From positions 2,046,001 to 2,110,000 of the forward strand of contig JANTQA010000063.1 in NCBI GenBank assembly GCA_027625915.1: a stretch of DNA of 64,000 nt. Reading direction: 5' to 3'. Each line of letters begins with the position of its first letter. Within the stretch, counting starts at the first letter, position 1. The translations under genes and the position numbers were made by a program. Under the pieces are notes generated by a model. That model ran no database searches. It was not told the origin of the DNA and saw only the letters and a list, made by a program, of their open reading frames with translations. Shown piece after piece: positions 22,767 through 32,727 of the stretch. The DNA is from Anaeramoeba flamelloides (Eukaryota; Metamonada; Anaeramoebidae).

Positions 22767-23786
22767 ATGAAATCTGAATTTGTTGATCGAACGTTTGACG
22801 CTGATTATATTTATTTTGATATTCTTTTTCTTTGCATCTGGATCCTTTTTTTAATCATAAGAAAGAAGAAATTGGCCTTACTTTGGTCGTTCATTGGTCT
22901 GATTGTATATTACATTGTTGATTATGGTATCTGGTATTCGTGGCAGGGCACAAGAAGAACCAACTGCTTTGTAAATCCTGCGCTTTTAATGTTCTGGGTT
23001 TCTTCGACGCCGGGTGTTGTTCATCCGTCATGGGTGGTAATGATGTTTGAGCTTACCTTTCTCAAAGAAAGATCCAACAACGGAAGCAGTGGCGACAACG
23101 GCCAAAGCACCGACTCTTCCAAAGAGGACAGTTTCAATGAAATCGAGCACGGCAAGCAACGCGAAAATTCTGAAGAAAGAACTCGCCAACGTATTTTGTG
23201 GACAATCTTGTTTTTCTCTGTCCAAACGATACCCGCGTTCATGCAAAAGGGCTTTGATTGGGACAACCGCACGTGTAAAATCGGCCGTCACATGGGGGGC
23301 AACCGATGGAAGATGTTACTTTCCTTGGTCATTGGCTACGGGTATCTCTGCTGGAGAAGAATTAAAGCAAAGGATCTTGTCAAGCTCTTCCTGATCGGGT
23401 TCATCGGCGAGGGCATTTTTGAATTTGCCTTTTACATCTCGGGGATCCGAACAGGCAAAATCGACGTCTTGCTGTTCGATTCCGCGATCGAAATGAACCT
23501 TGGCATCCCTTGGATGTTTCTTCTTTGGAGGTGGATGCTCAAAAAAGATAAGAGACCCTATTATGACGAACAGTACAACATTGTCAATTGGTACAATTCC
23601 TTTAAAAGTTGGGTGACTTGCTCGAAAACGAAGAGTAAAAACTTTGATCTTCCAAAAGTTTCCAGCTCAGATTCAGAGGAAATTAACTTGAACAATAATC
23701 AAAATAATCTCGACATTGAACAGCAGTCAAGCAGTAGCCACGATATCTATAACCAGGATTCTTCTTCGGACAGTGAATTTAATTAA
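22767..23786 (+). CDS. Multi-pass membrane protein of unknown function (339 aa)
   Basis: Hydrophobic segments lie at about 16-32, 36-53, 70-99, 143-160, 182-196, 203-226 and 234-256, giving around seven helices. A hydrophilic loop (100-141) is rich in Ser, Glu, Asp and Arg. The membrane parts carry conserved-looking motifs: YYIVDYGIWY (48-57), PALLMFWVSSTPGVVHPSW (71-89), GEGIFEFAFYISGIRTGK (214-231) and AIEMNLGIPWMFLLWRWM (240-257). I cannot name the family, but the last two motifs remind me of uncharacterised prokaryotic membrane proteins. The C-terminal ~85 residues are a soluble Ser/Asn/Asp-rich tail. A hand count over 23101-23160 gives 50% GC, far above the flanks, though conserved genes elsewhere in the window also rise (about 45% in the PIG-L gene). 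Transfer is therefore possible but unproven. The ATG at 22767 is the first in frame. Confidence 0.85.
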   Translation: MKSEFVDRTFDADYIYFDILFLCIWILFLIIRKKKLALLWSFIGLIVYYIVDYGIWYSWQGTRRTNCFVNPALLMFWVSSTPGVVHPSWVVMMFELTFLKERSNNGSSGDNGQSTDSSKEDSFNEIEHGKQRENSEERTRQRILWTILFFSVQTIPAFMQKGFDWDNRTCKIGRHMGGNRWKMLLSLVIGYGYLCWRRIKAKDLVKLFLIGFIGEGIFEFAFYISGIRTGKIDVLLFDSAIEMNLGIPWMFLLWRWMLKKDKRPYYDEQYNIVNWYNSFKSWVTCSKTKSKNFDLPKVSSSDSEEINLNNNQNNLDIEQQSSSSHDIYNQDSSSDSEFN

Positions 23787-25289
23787 TTGTTTACCTTGAT
23801 AGCTTGAAATTTTACACACAGCTTCTGTAATAGCGAAAGACTTTAAATAAAATAAAATTTTTAGGATGGAGTTTATTGAAAAGGAAATGCTTTTTTTTTT
23901 TTGTGTTACTGCTTTCAATATAATTTAGATTCAAAGTTTGAAAAAGTTTTATTAACAACAACTGAATTGAGGTGCACAAATTGTTTATTTCATTCTTTGA
24001 AGTGGTTTGAGAAACAATTTATAAAACCTTTAGTTCAAAAAACTTTGAAAATACAGCCTATGCACTTTTTAAGGATTACAACCCCTGGAATTTGAAAAAA
24101 GATTATCTTGTGTGAGGTGTAAAGGACATGATATTTTGGTTCTTAGCTGATCGATCCTAGACTTAGTATTGGTTTTAATAGTAGTTCAAAAAGGCAATTT
24201 ATTTTTTTTTTTTTCCTAAAATCAAATTGAAGAGTCAAAGATTAATTAGCTATAAGGTAAGTTATAAAAAAATGTGGTTTGTGGGCTGTTGATTGAAATT
24301 TTTAATTAAGTTTGGTTTTATATGGGGCTATAATAAAATTTTTTGTATTGTTTTTATTTAGATAATTGAGTCAAAAGGGTAATAAAAATTCTCTTCAACA
24401 AACCAAAAATCAAAATTGAATTAATCTTTACTATAACCAAAATTTGGATAAATGCATGAAACTCTTTATTTATCTTGAAACTTTTAAAAAATCTATTTTT
24501 TACAACATTAATATTTACTCTACAGTATTTTAAAAAAATAAAGTTTTAATGTTCTATTAAGATTTACAATGAAAATTCGAAAAATAAGAAAATTGTAATT
24601 TTCACAATTACTTTTTCTTAATATGAATAAAATTTTTCTCAAAGTATTGACTAAACAATTAAGATTAAATATTAAGGGTTATCTCTAAAATTCACAATTT
24701 TGCAGATCTGAAATATGGGAAAAATGTACTTTTTACCCATTTTTACCATTTTTTACAATAAAAAATAATAAGTTTTTGATTTTGAAGACCTTCTTTTGCA
24801 ACCATCTTCATGGAATTGAAATCAATTAAAATAAGTTAGATACTTTACAACTTCTAAAATGGTTTTGATCTCATTTTGGGTTCTTACTATCTTCAAAAAA
24901 TTCTGGTGGTTTTATATCAGTATTATAAGGATTTTTGACAATTAAATTTTTAATTTTTGACAAAATAAGTGTCACACTTTTTTCCAGTTTACCAATTTTG
25001 TTCCGAAACAGTTAGATTTGTTGAAAAATACAGATTAATTTCTGAAATTTAAGGTTTTTTTTTTACGAAGACAAAGAATCATTTTTAAGTGTTCAGATCA
25101 ACTCAGAGTAATATTTACTAATTGAATTTTTAGAGACATTTTAACAAATATAGCATTAATATGATTTACAACAAATAACAACATAATTGATCTTATCTTC
25201 TTCTTGGTTGACGTTAACCCCTGAAATTCAAACATTTTTTGATCTCGTAAAATTCAATTTTATTTTTTATTTCAAAAAACTCAAATAAA
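23787..25289. other. Intergenic region between two membrane-protein genes
   Basis: No gene recognised. A 64-codon frame at 23901-24095 starts from a T-rich tract and matches nothing. The rest is AT-rich sequence without repeats I could pair. Confidence 0.4.
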
Positions 25290-27164
25290 ATGGAGCAAAA
25301 TGTGGTTTTTGAGCATACAAAATTTGAAAAGTTATGTTTCACAAATAAAAGAGCAAAGGAACATTCTTTGATGTTATTAACAAAAAAAAAAACAAAAAAG
25401 AAAAGTTATAAGAAAATTGTTAAAATAAATACAACAGAGATTCAACGAAGAAACACAACAAATACTAATCCTTTTTCAATCCTACCAGACGAAATGATTT
25501 TGAAAATTTTTTCCTTTCTTAAACCCCCACACTTAACAGTTTGTAGTTGTGTTGATCGAAGATTTGAATGCATCACTCAAGACTATTCTTTATGGGAGAA
25601 CTTCTACGAAAGGAATTACAGAACATTTGACTTTAAGGATTTGGAGATCACCAAATTTCTAAAAAAAAACCTATTAATAAAAACAGAAGAGCTTGGGTTG
25701 TCTGTGGTTTTTAAAAATCTCATCAGCGAAAAAAAATATTACTTGAAAAAACTCGAAATGTTATTATTAAAACCTGAGTGTCGTGAATTGGATCAAAGAG
25801 AAATGAAAAAGATAACAAATAAAGGAATTAAATTAATAAACAAAATTCATAAGTTACAAAAGCAGTTACTTTTAGATTCTGATCAAACAACAAGCCAAGA
25901 CTTCATAAAAGTTTTAGAATCAAAAAAACAAGAAAAAGGAAAAGGAAAAGAACAAGAACATATACAAGAACAATTACATAAACAAGAACAAAAACAAAAA
26001 CAAGTTCAAGAACAAGAACAAGGAAAAGGAGAAGAATATCAAAAAGAAAAAATAAATATTTTCAAGAAAATCAAAAATTATCTTGATAATTCAAGAAAAA
26101 AAAGTCAACAAAAGAAAATAGAAAAATTAAAAAAACATTTAAAAGAAAGCCCAAGAACATTTTTTTGTGATCAAAGAAATAAATATCTAACAAAAATCAA
26201 ATTAATTGAGCACTTACAGAAACTAGAAAAAAAAGAATTTGTAACTGAAGAGCAAATTAATTTGATCAACAATAATAACTTGTGTTATAAAAAAAAAGAA
26301 TTTTATTTTCTGTTACTTTTTCTTTTCCTTCAACAGATTTATTTGTGGCAAATCCCAATCTTATGGATCCCGTTTTTCATTGTTTTAATGCATGGGTATT
26401 ATCATGTTTTAATTAAGATTCTTTTTTCAATTTCAAAAAACAAAATGAATCATTTTTATGCCGATTATAATAGCTTTTATGGATATATATTTACCCAAGT
26501 GGCCGTTAATGGATCAATCAATTTTTTACTCTTGTTGACACTTCAAAAAAAAAAGTTGATTGAGGTTTCTATGCAAGATTTTTTGATTTTAATCTTAAAA
26601 TTGTCCTTTGAAAACCGGGTGATTTATAAGGCCTTTGAAACGAAATTCCACTTCCCCAAGAAAGTCCCATCATTATTAAGCTTTATTTTTCTATTTTTAT
26701 ATAAAATGATAATATCGTACTTTTATTTAATGTTTTATTATAAAAATACTTTATTAAACATTTTTCGAGTGGAAAAGCACTCTCTTGTAGACGTTGGAAA
26801 TGTAGAATCGATTGGTCGTGTGGACTCAAACTCGAGTAGATTTTCTTTTCAGAATTGGGATATATTTTCAATTATTTGCTACCTTTTTATATTGGTAAAT
26901 TTATTTAGTATATATTTTTTACTATACTATCTCATTGTTAAAAGCTTTGATTTCAAAAAAATTGATCAAATATTGACCAAAACTTCAAATATATTTTGGA
27001 TCAAAAAGATGAAGGTTTTTCGATTTATAAATTTAATCATTTGCTTCTCGTTCATTATTATACATTATTATCAATATGGTTATCAAATTAATAATGTATT
27101 TATGCAAATATTTAATTGGGTTTTAAATACTCTGGTAATTTTTACCATTAATCAATCTTTTTAA
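25290..27164 (+). CDS. F-box protein with a C-terminal multi-pass membrane domain (624 aa)
   Basis: Residues 62-105 form an F-box (FSILPDEMILKIFSFLKPPH, then LTVCSCVDRRFECITQDYSLW). Residues 140-330 are a Lys/Gln/Glu-rich, largely helical linker with an EQEHIQEQLHKQEQKQKQ run (221-238) that probably forms a coiled coil. From about 338 the protein is strongly hydrophobic, with likely helices near 338-352, 356-380, 398-418, 429-441, 459-483, 524-550, 576-592 and 603-621. The segment FLQQIYLWQIPILWIPFFIV (345-364) recalls the repeated W-P-W/VP-LW pattern of TMEM185 (transmembrane Fragile-X-F) proteins; that is a resemblance, not an assignment. If both halves are real, the protein would tether an SCF ligase to a membrane. 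The single uninterrupted frame argues against an annotation join. F-box confident, membrane family uncertain. Confidence 0.85.
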   Translation: MEQNVVFEHTKFEKLCFTNKRAKEHSLMLLTKKKTKKKSYKKIVKINTTEIQRRNTTNTNPFSILPDEMILKIFSFLKPPHLTVCSCVDRRFECITQDYSLWENFYERNYRTFDFKDLEITKFLKKNLLIKTEELGLSVVFKNLISEKKYYLKKLEMLLLKPECRELDQREMKKITNKGIKLINKIHKLQKQLLLDSDQTTSQDFIKVLESKKQEKGKGKEQEHIQEQLHKQEQKQKQVQEQEQGKGEEYQKEKINIFKKIKNYLDNSRKKSQQKKIEKLKKHLKESPRTFFCDQRNKYLTKIKLIEHLQKLEKKEFVTEEQINLINNNNLCYKKKEFYFLLLFLFLQQIYLWQIPILWIPFFIVLMHGYYHVLIKILFSISKNKMNHFYADYNSFYGYIFTQVAVNGSINFLLLLTLQKKKLIEVSMQDFLILILKLSFENRVIYKAFETKFHFPKKVPSLLSFIFLFLYKMIISYFYLMFYYKNTLLNIFRVEKHSLVDVGNVESIGRVDSNSSRFSFQNWDIFSIICYLFILVNLFSIYFLLYYLIVKSFDFKKIDQILTKTSNIFWIKKMKVFRFINLIICFSFIIIHYYQYGYQINNVFMQIFNWVLNTLVIFTINQSF

Positions 27165-27286
27165 ATTAATTATATTTTATTATTTTTATTATTATTATTT
27201 TAATTATTATTATTCTTAAAGATGTGAAATGTTTTTTTTTTATTTTTTTGATACCTTTATTATTTTTTTTAGAGGATTCTTAAAAA

Positions 27287-27325
<39 letters not shown>

Positions 27326-27964
27326 TTCCTTATTTCAAAGATAAACATTAAAAAAGAAATTCTATTAATAACTGATTTAAATGTCTTTATAAATAAAGGT
27401 AATATGTTTAATTTTGAATAATTCGTTTTAATTAAAATAAATACCCAAATTTGATTTAAAAAAAAATATTTAAGCCAATTCTTGATCCATTATTTGATTT
27501 TTCATTAAATCTCCAGAAAACTTGAGAAAATTAAAAAAATAAAAAATCCTTTTTTTTTCTTTTAGATAGTTTTAGGTACCTAAAATAAAAATAATTCGAA
27601 AATCAATTGAAGAAAAGAATCTGAATTTAAATACCTTTTCTTGAGAATATGAACAAAGAAAATAATTTTATTTTTTCTATATAAATCTATTACAACTCTT
27701 TCGAAAAAAATAATAAAATCCCATTATTTGTTAAGGGAGGCAATATATTATTCAATCATAACAATTCTGATTATTACAGTTTTGAAATTTTATTCTATTC
27801 AATGATAAACTTTATTTATTTCTTTTTTCAACTAATTTTTATTTAATTAACTGAAAAATAAACAAACACACTGGTCGTTAAAGTATTTATAATAATCTCT
27901 CAGAAAAATAAATTATTCTATTATTTATTTTATAGCAACATTTATCTGTTTTTTATTATATATA
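27165..27964. other. Downstream flank with (AT)n tract
   Basis: ATT-rich 3' flank, a perfect (AT)15 at 27291-27320, then ordinary AT-rich sequence. Confidence 0.5.
27291..27320. repeat. (AT)n dinucleotide microsatellite
   Basis: Fifteen uninterrupted AT units about 130 bases beyond the stop codon of the F-box/membrane gene. Confidence 0.95.
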
Positions 27965-28497
27965 AACTATATTCCAAAAATTTGGACACAGTTTACATAG
28001 TTGAAAGAATAACAATACTATACTTTAAATTCAATTTAGCAAGAATTTCTATTTTACAAATAATTTCATTTTTTGTCATTTTTTGTTTTGCTTTTATTTC
28101 CTTTTTTCCAGTTACGTAATCTATTTCATTAGATCTGGAATTTTTTTTCGATGGTTGATAGAAGGTTAGTGTTGAGTTTGTTCAATTGGAAAAATCACAT
28201 ACAATTAATTGGTTGATGGTATCTAACCATTTGATTGATCAAAAATTGTTGCTGAAATGTCAACAAATTAACCAAATACATTTTTTTTTCCGCTCGTTTC
28301 ATTATTTTGGACACACTGGTTTTTATTTTTGAGTTTTAGTTTTTTTCTTATATTTGGATTAAAATGATTACTGATTAAAACATTAATACCCTGTTACTTA
28401 AATCTGGTTTTGTATTAGGTTTGGAAAAATACAATAAATTGAGTTTTATTTTGCCTATTTTTGATTTTGGGTGTGTCCAAATTTTTGGAACCGGGTT
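27965..28497 (-). mobile_element. Tc1/mariner-type MITE, copy C (~533 bp)
   Basis: Flanked by TA (27963-27964 and 28498-28499). The left end has CTATATTCCAAAAATTTGGA then CACAG; the right end reads GGGTGTGTCCAAATTTTTGG then AACCGGGTT. Its interior is the reverse complement of copies A and B. It is the copy with the best-preserved termini. Confidence 0.9.
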
Positions 28498-29356
28498 TAT
28501 AATATCTTCACTAACTTCACTGAGTGCATTAGACGGAGTTTAATACTCATCGAAACAATAGTATAAATTCAAAACATAATATTTGTCATAGAATGTCAAT
28601 TAAACAGTAAATCTACTTTTAATTCTAAATCTCTATCTTTTTGATAATTTTTAAAAATATTTTTTTAAGAATTTGGTTGAAACTGTGTTAAATTTTAAAA
28701 CTCGATGGAAATATTGATAAATAGATGTTATGATAAATAGTATAATAATTTGGTTGTTAACATTTTTCTATTATTTTTCTTAGGTAACTTGTAAATCTAT
28801 TTATATTTTTTTTTTCACAAAGGTAATACAGTCATTATTTGTATGAATAAAAGATTAATCACCTTGTACAAACCCATTAATCAGTACTAGAGAGATGAGT
28901 TATCAGATTTAAACGAATTCATTTTTACCAATTAAATTCTCAGTCAAAGAATCAGATGATTTTTGTTTGAAGTTGGAACAAAAAAGAAAAAGAAAAATAT
29001 AAAAAAAACACTTTAATTATTAAAAACTCACTTTTAGTTATTTTTGATGGTTAATATGTATAAATACCATTGAGACTTTATTCTTATTCAAAATATAAAA
29101 GAAAAAACAACCAAATAATGAATACTATGGCTTCTGAAAAAAAATTTTTTTTTATTTTATTCACAAATATTTATTAAATTTCTCCAAATTTAAATGATTA
29201 GATAATTTTCTTTTTTAGACGTTAAGAGTAAAAATAACGAACTTTTATGATTAAAACCATTTTTTAATAATATTTAGTAATTTTTTTTATTTTAATTATT
29301 ATTTCGAGTTAATTTATTATTTGTTTCAAAATATTAAAAAAAATTGAGTAATAATA
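28498..29356. other. AT-rich spacer, nothing recognised
   Basis: No coding frame or repeat pairing found. Confidence 0.4.
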
Positions 29357-29553
29357 CAGCCTGTTCCACTTTTAAGGCACAAAATTTCCACGAAATTTAA
29401 GGCCCAAAAAAAATCTCAAATTAATGCACAAAATTGAGATTCTAGTAAAATAAATTGTAAAAAAAAAAAATTACAAATTTTGTGCCTTAATTTGAGATTT
29501 TTTTGTGCCTTAAATTTCGTTGAAAGTTTGTGCCTTAAAAGTGAAACTGACAG
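29357..29553. mobile_element. ~197-bp fold-back MITE, family M, copy 1
   Basis: Almost entirely palindromic. The left end runs CAGCCTGTTCCACTTTTAAG then GCACAAA; the right end reads TTTGTGCCTTAAAAGTGAAA then CTGACAG. TA lies on both sides (29355-29356 and 29554-29555). The internal motif AAATTTAAGGC plus AATCTCAAATTAA occurs in both arms. Sisters lie at 30171 and 30811, with a remnant at 55360. TA flanks and CAG ends suggest a Tc1/mariner-type origin. Confidence 0.85.
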
Positions 29554-30170
29554 TAATCAAGTCAATTAATTTATTTAATCTTTTTGTTTTGAATTTCTTA
29601 TTGGGAATAATTAAGATTTTGCTATTAATTATTGATGAAAAATGATCAAATAAAAAATATTCAAGAAGGTTACAAATTGAAATATCTAAGTTTTAAAAAA
29701 AGTATTTGGTTTAGAATTTTTTAATTTAAGGGTTTTGATTTTTATTTTCATATTATTATGTTTTTTATTTAAATAAAATTTTGAAATAATTTTTTTGTTT
29801 TTATTAAAAATATATTTTTTACAAATTTGAAATAATTGTTATAATTTTTATAAAATTAATTATATTTTTGATATTGGGTTATTTTACAACCTTGTGTTTT
29901 CATTTTAAAGTATTTTTGTGTACCTTTACTTCTTTCATATATTTTAAGTTTTCTTTCCTTCTATAACTAAAATATTTTTTTGAAAGTTCAAAAAGGGTTT
30001 GGATTTTGTACTATTTCAATAAAAAACAAGAAAAATCGATCAAATATTTTAAAACAATTATCCCTTTTAGAAAATATTATTAAAAGAATGTTTGGTCTTG
30101 TATTGCTCAGACTTTGACTTTGTTTTATAATTTCAAGATTTATTGAGTTTTTTTATTTTTGTATTTACAA

Positions 30171-30365
30171 CAGTCAATTTCAAATTTAAAGCACAAACTT
30201 CAACGAAATTTAAGGCACAAAAAAAAATCTCAAATTAAAGCACAAAATTTGTAATACTTTTTTTTTACAAATTGTTTTACTAGAATCTGAATTTTTACCT
30301 TACTTTGAGATTTTTTTCTGTCTTAAATTTCGTTGAAGTTTGTGCTTTAAATTTGAAACTGACTG
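30171..30365. mobile_element. ~195-bp fold-back MITE, family M, copy 2
   Basis: Starts CAGTCAATTTCAAATTTAAA and ends TTTAAATTTGAAACTGACTG followed by TA. Both arms hold CTTCAACGAAATTTAAG or its complement. The left TA is altered. Confidence 0.85.
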
Positions 30366-30810
30366 TATTAAATTTACAATAATATTATTTTTCGTTTACT
30401 AGCCTCTTTGGACTAAAAAATATCAACAAAAAAAAAATAGTTTTATCATAAAAAACTGCCTTATGAGTATCTTTTGAAGAATTGTTTAATATTATCATAT
30501 ATAATCATTTTAAAATATCTACCCAGTTTACAATGGATGATTTTATAAATCCTTAAAAAACTTTTTTATATAATTTGATCCTATATTTTTCAAAAATAAT
30601 AATTCAAAAAAAAAAAAAAGATTTTTAAATATTTTATACAATTGGCCAATTTTTTGCTTTTAAAGAAAGATAATGTGATGATTTCAAATATTTATTTATA
30701 CTTTCTTTTTTATCATGTTATTATCATGTTATTTGTTAATCAATTGGATATTTCCAGTAGAAATGTTGATTTTTTTCTGATAATAAACATTTTAATGAAT
30801 TTTTATTATA

Positions 30811-31000
30811 GTCAGTTCCACTTTTAAGGTACAAACTTCAACGAAATTTAAGACAGAAAAAAATCTCAAAGTAAGGTACAAAATTTAGATTCTAGCAGAA
30901 TAATTTGTGTAAAAAAAATCCAAATGTTGTGCCTTAATTTGAGATTTTTTTCTGTCTTAAATTTTATCAAAAGTTTTTACCTTAAATTTGAAACTGACTG
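30811..31000. mobile_element. ~190-bp fold-back MITE, family M, copy 3
   Basis: TA then GTCAGTTCCACTTTTAAGG on the left; TTGAAACTGACTG then TA on the right. Third copy within 1.7 kb, only about 445 bases after copy 2. Confidence 0.85.
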
Positions 31001-32354
31001 TATTATTATTAACTGAAAAATTAATTTCAGAACATCATCTTTTTAAAAAATCAATTTTTTCGAAAATGTCTCAAATTTTTTTATATTTATATTGATCATT
31101 TATACATTCTAAATGTTGAAAATATTTAAAGAATACCAAAATATTGCAAAAAAAAAAAAAAAATAATTTCAAATCGTTCATAAAACTTTTGGTAGTAAAG
31201 TTATTTTTTTATAATTTTTCTTTACTTTTTTTGAAACTTAAATGAGATTGTTCAGGTTTTGAATTGTGAAATTACTAATTTTTTAATTGAAATGGTTTTC
31301 GTTTAAAGTAGGGAATATTTTTTTTTCTTTCTTCTTCATTGTACAAAATTATAGAAAAAAAAAAAAAAACAAATTATCAAATCAAACTAAATTAAAATAA
31401 AAACTTCCCAGAAAAAAAAAAGTTTTTATTTTGTTTTTAATGAAATTAATTTAATTATTATCTAAGTGATTCAGTTTATATTAATTGCATTTTATTGTAT
31501 TTTTAGGAGTTTTTCTATGAAATTTGGAGTAAATATATCAACATTTGATGAAAAAATATTAGAATCCAAAAATTATTTTCATATTTCAAATTTCTTAAAA
31601 TAATAATTTATTTATATTTTTCTTTTAATCTAATTAATTTTTTTGGTTCGTTTTCTGTTTTTTATCTTTTTCATTTTTCTTATCTAATAGAAAAAGATAA
31701 TTGACCACATATAGTATCCATTAAAAAACGGGTTAAATAAGTTTTGCAAAAAAATGTATATATACTATCTGCATGGTCTTTTTACCAAAAAACTTTTTTA
31801 CTTATTTTTATAAAAGAATTGCCCCTTATAAATTTAATATCAAAAAAATCTACAACTTTATCAATTATTTAAGATCAGTTGAAAATTAAACTTTAAATCG
31901 ATAAAATAGAAAATCTTGAAATATTCTTTTAGAATAATAATTCAATTTCAAAAAAAAAATTACAAGATTATAAAATATTATTTTTTTGATTAACTTGTCA
32001 AAAAAAAAAAAAAAAAATCAACATTTATACTATAATCAGAATTAATTAAGAACATAACAATAAAAAAAAAAAAAATAAAAAAGTTGAAATAACACTTTCT
32101 GATTTATACTATTTGAAACAAATTATCATAAACAAAATTATATCTCAAAATTCAATTAGGAAGCTTAATTTAATTTCAATAAATAACATTTTTGAATGGT
32201 TTTATGGAAATTTTTGGGTTTTTCTCAACTAATAATTATAAAAATATAATCGGGGTACAAATTAAAATTTTTCTTTTGTTAATTGAAAAATAGCAATAAT
32301 TTAAAAAAAAACTGAAAAATACTGATTATAAATCAAAATTCTATTGACTTTATA
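31001..32354. other. AT-rich spacer
   Basis: Homopolymer-rich. The interval 32040-32270 resembles 1380-1560 weakly. No gene signal. Confidence 0.4.
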
Positions 32355-32727
32355 GGGGTTTTAAAATCTTCTAAGTGATTTCAATTTTATTTCGATAATG
32401 ATATTAATTAGAAGAATATTAAAAATTAAATTTCAAAATTTTTAAAATTTTTAGTGATAAGATTTTGGATCCTAGGTATAGAGTGTTTCAAAAACCGTTC
32501 ATTCAAGCCAAGAGTTATATTTTATTGAGCGTGATGAATTGAAAACATGAAAATATTTGACTGAGAAGAAGAATGTGGAGGGAGGGGTTTTGAAACACGG
32601 CAGACCTACAAATACTATTTTTATCACCCAAAATTATAAAAATTTTGAAATTTAATTTTTAATATTCTTCTAATTAATATCATTATCGAAATAAAATTGA
32701 AATCCCTTAGAAGGATTTTAAAACACT
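32355..32727. repeat. Nested fold-back element with ~105-bp outer arms
   Basis: The left arm (32355-32458) has ATTTCGATAATGATATTAAT then TAGAAGAATATTAAAAATTA; the right arm (32622-32727) contains the reverse complement. Inside lies a ~160-bp segment of ordinary complexity with its own inverted ends, AGTGTTTCAAAAACCG facing GGTTTTGAAACACGG. Pairing may continue weakly outward to about 32200 and 32790. Confidence 0.8.

Noticed and set aside
23021-23394. Several 80-115-codon frames on both strands inside the membrane-protein gene
   Set aside because: They are by-products of the locally high GC of the true gene, which has the coherent hydrophobic pattern.
22767-23786. Firm call of horizontal transfer on GC alone
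   Set aside because: Other conserved genes in the window, such as PIG-L at about 45% over a hand-counted 60 bases, are also GC-richer than the spacers, so composition alone is not decisive.
32580-32640. Higher-complexity patch considered as a tRNA or small RNA gene
   Set aside because: No cloverleaf with TTCGA-type loop or conserved boxes could be drawn; it is better explained as the core of a fold-back element.
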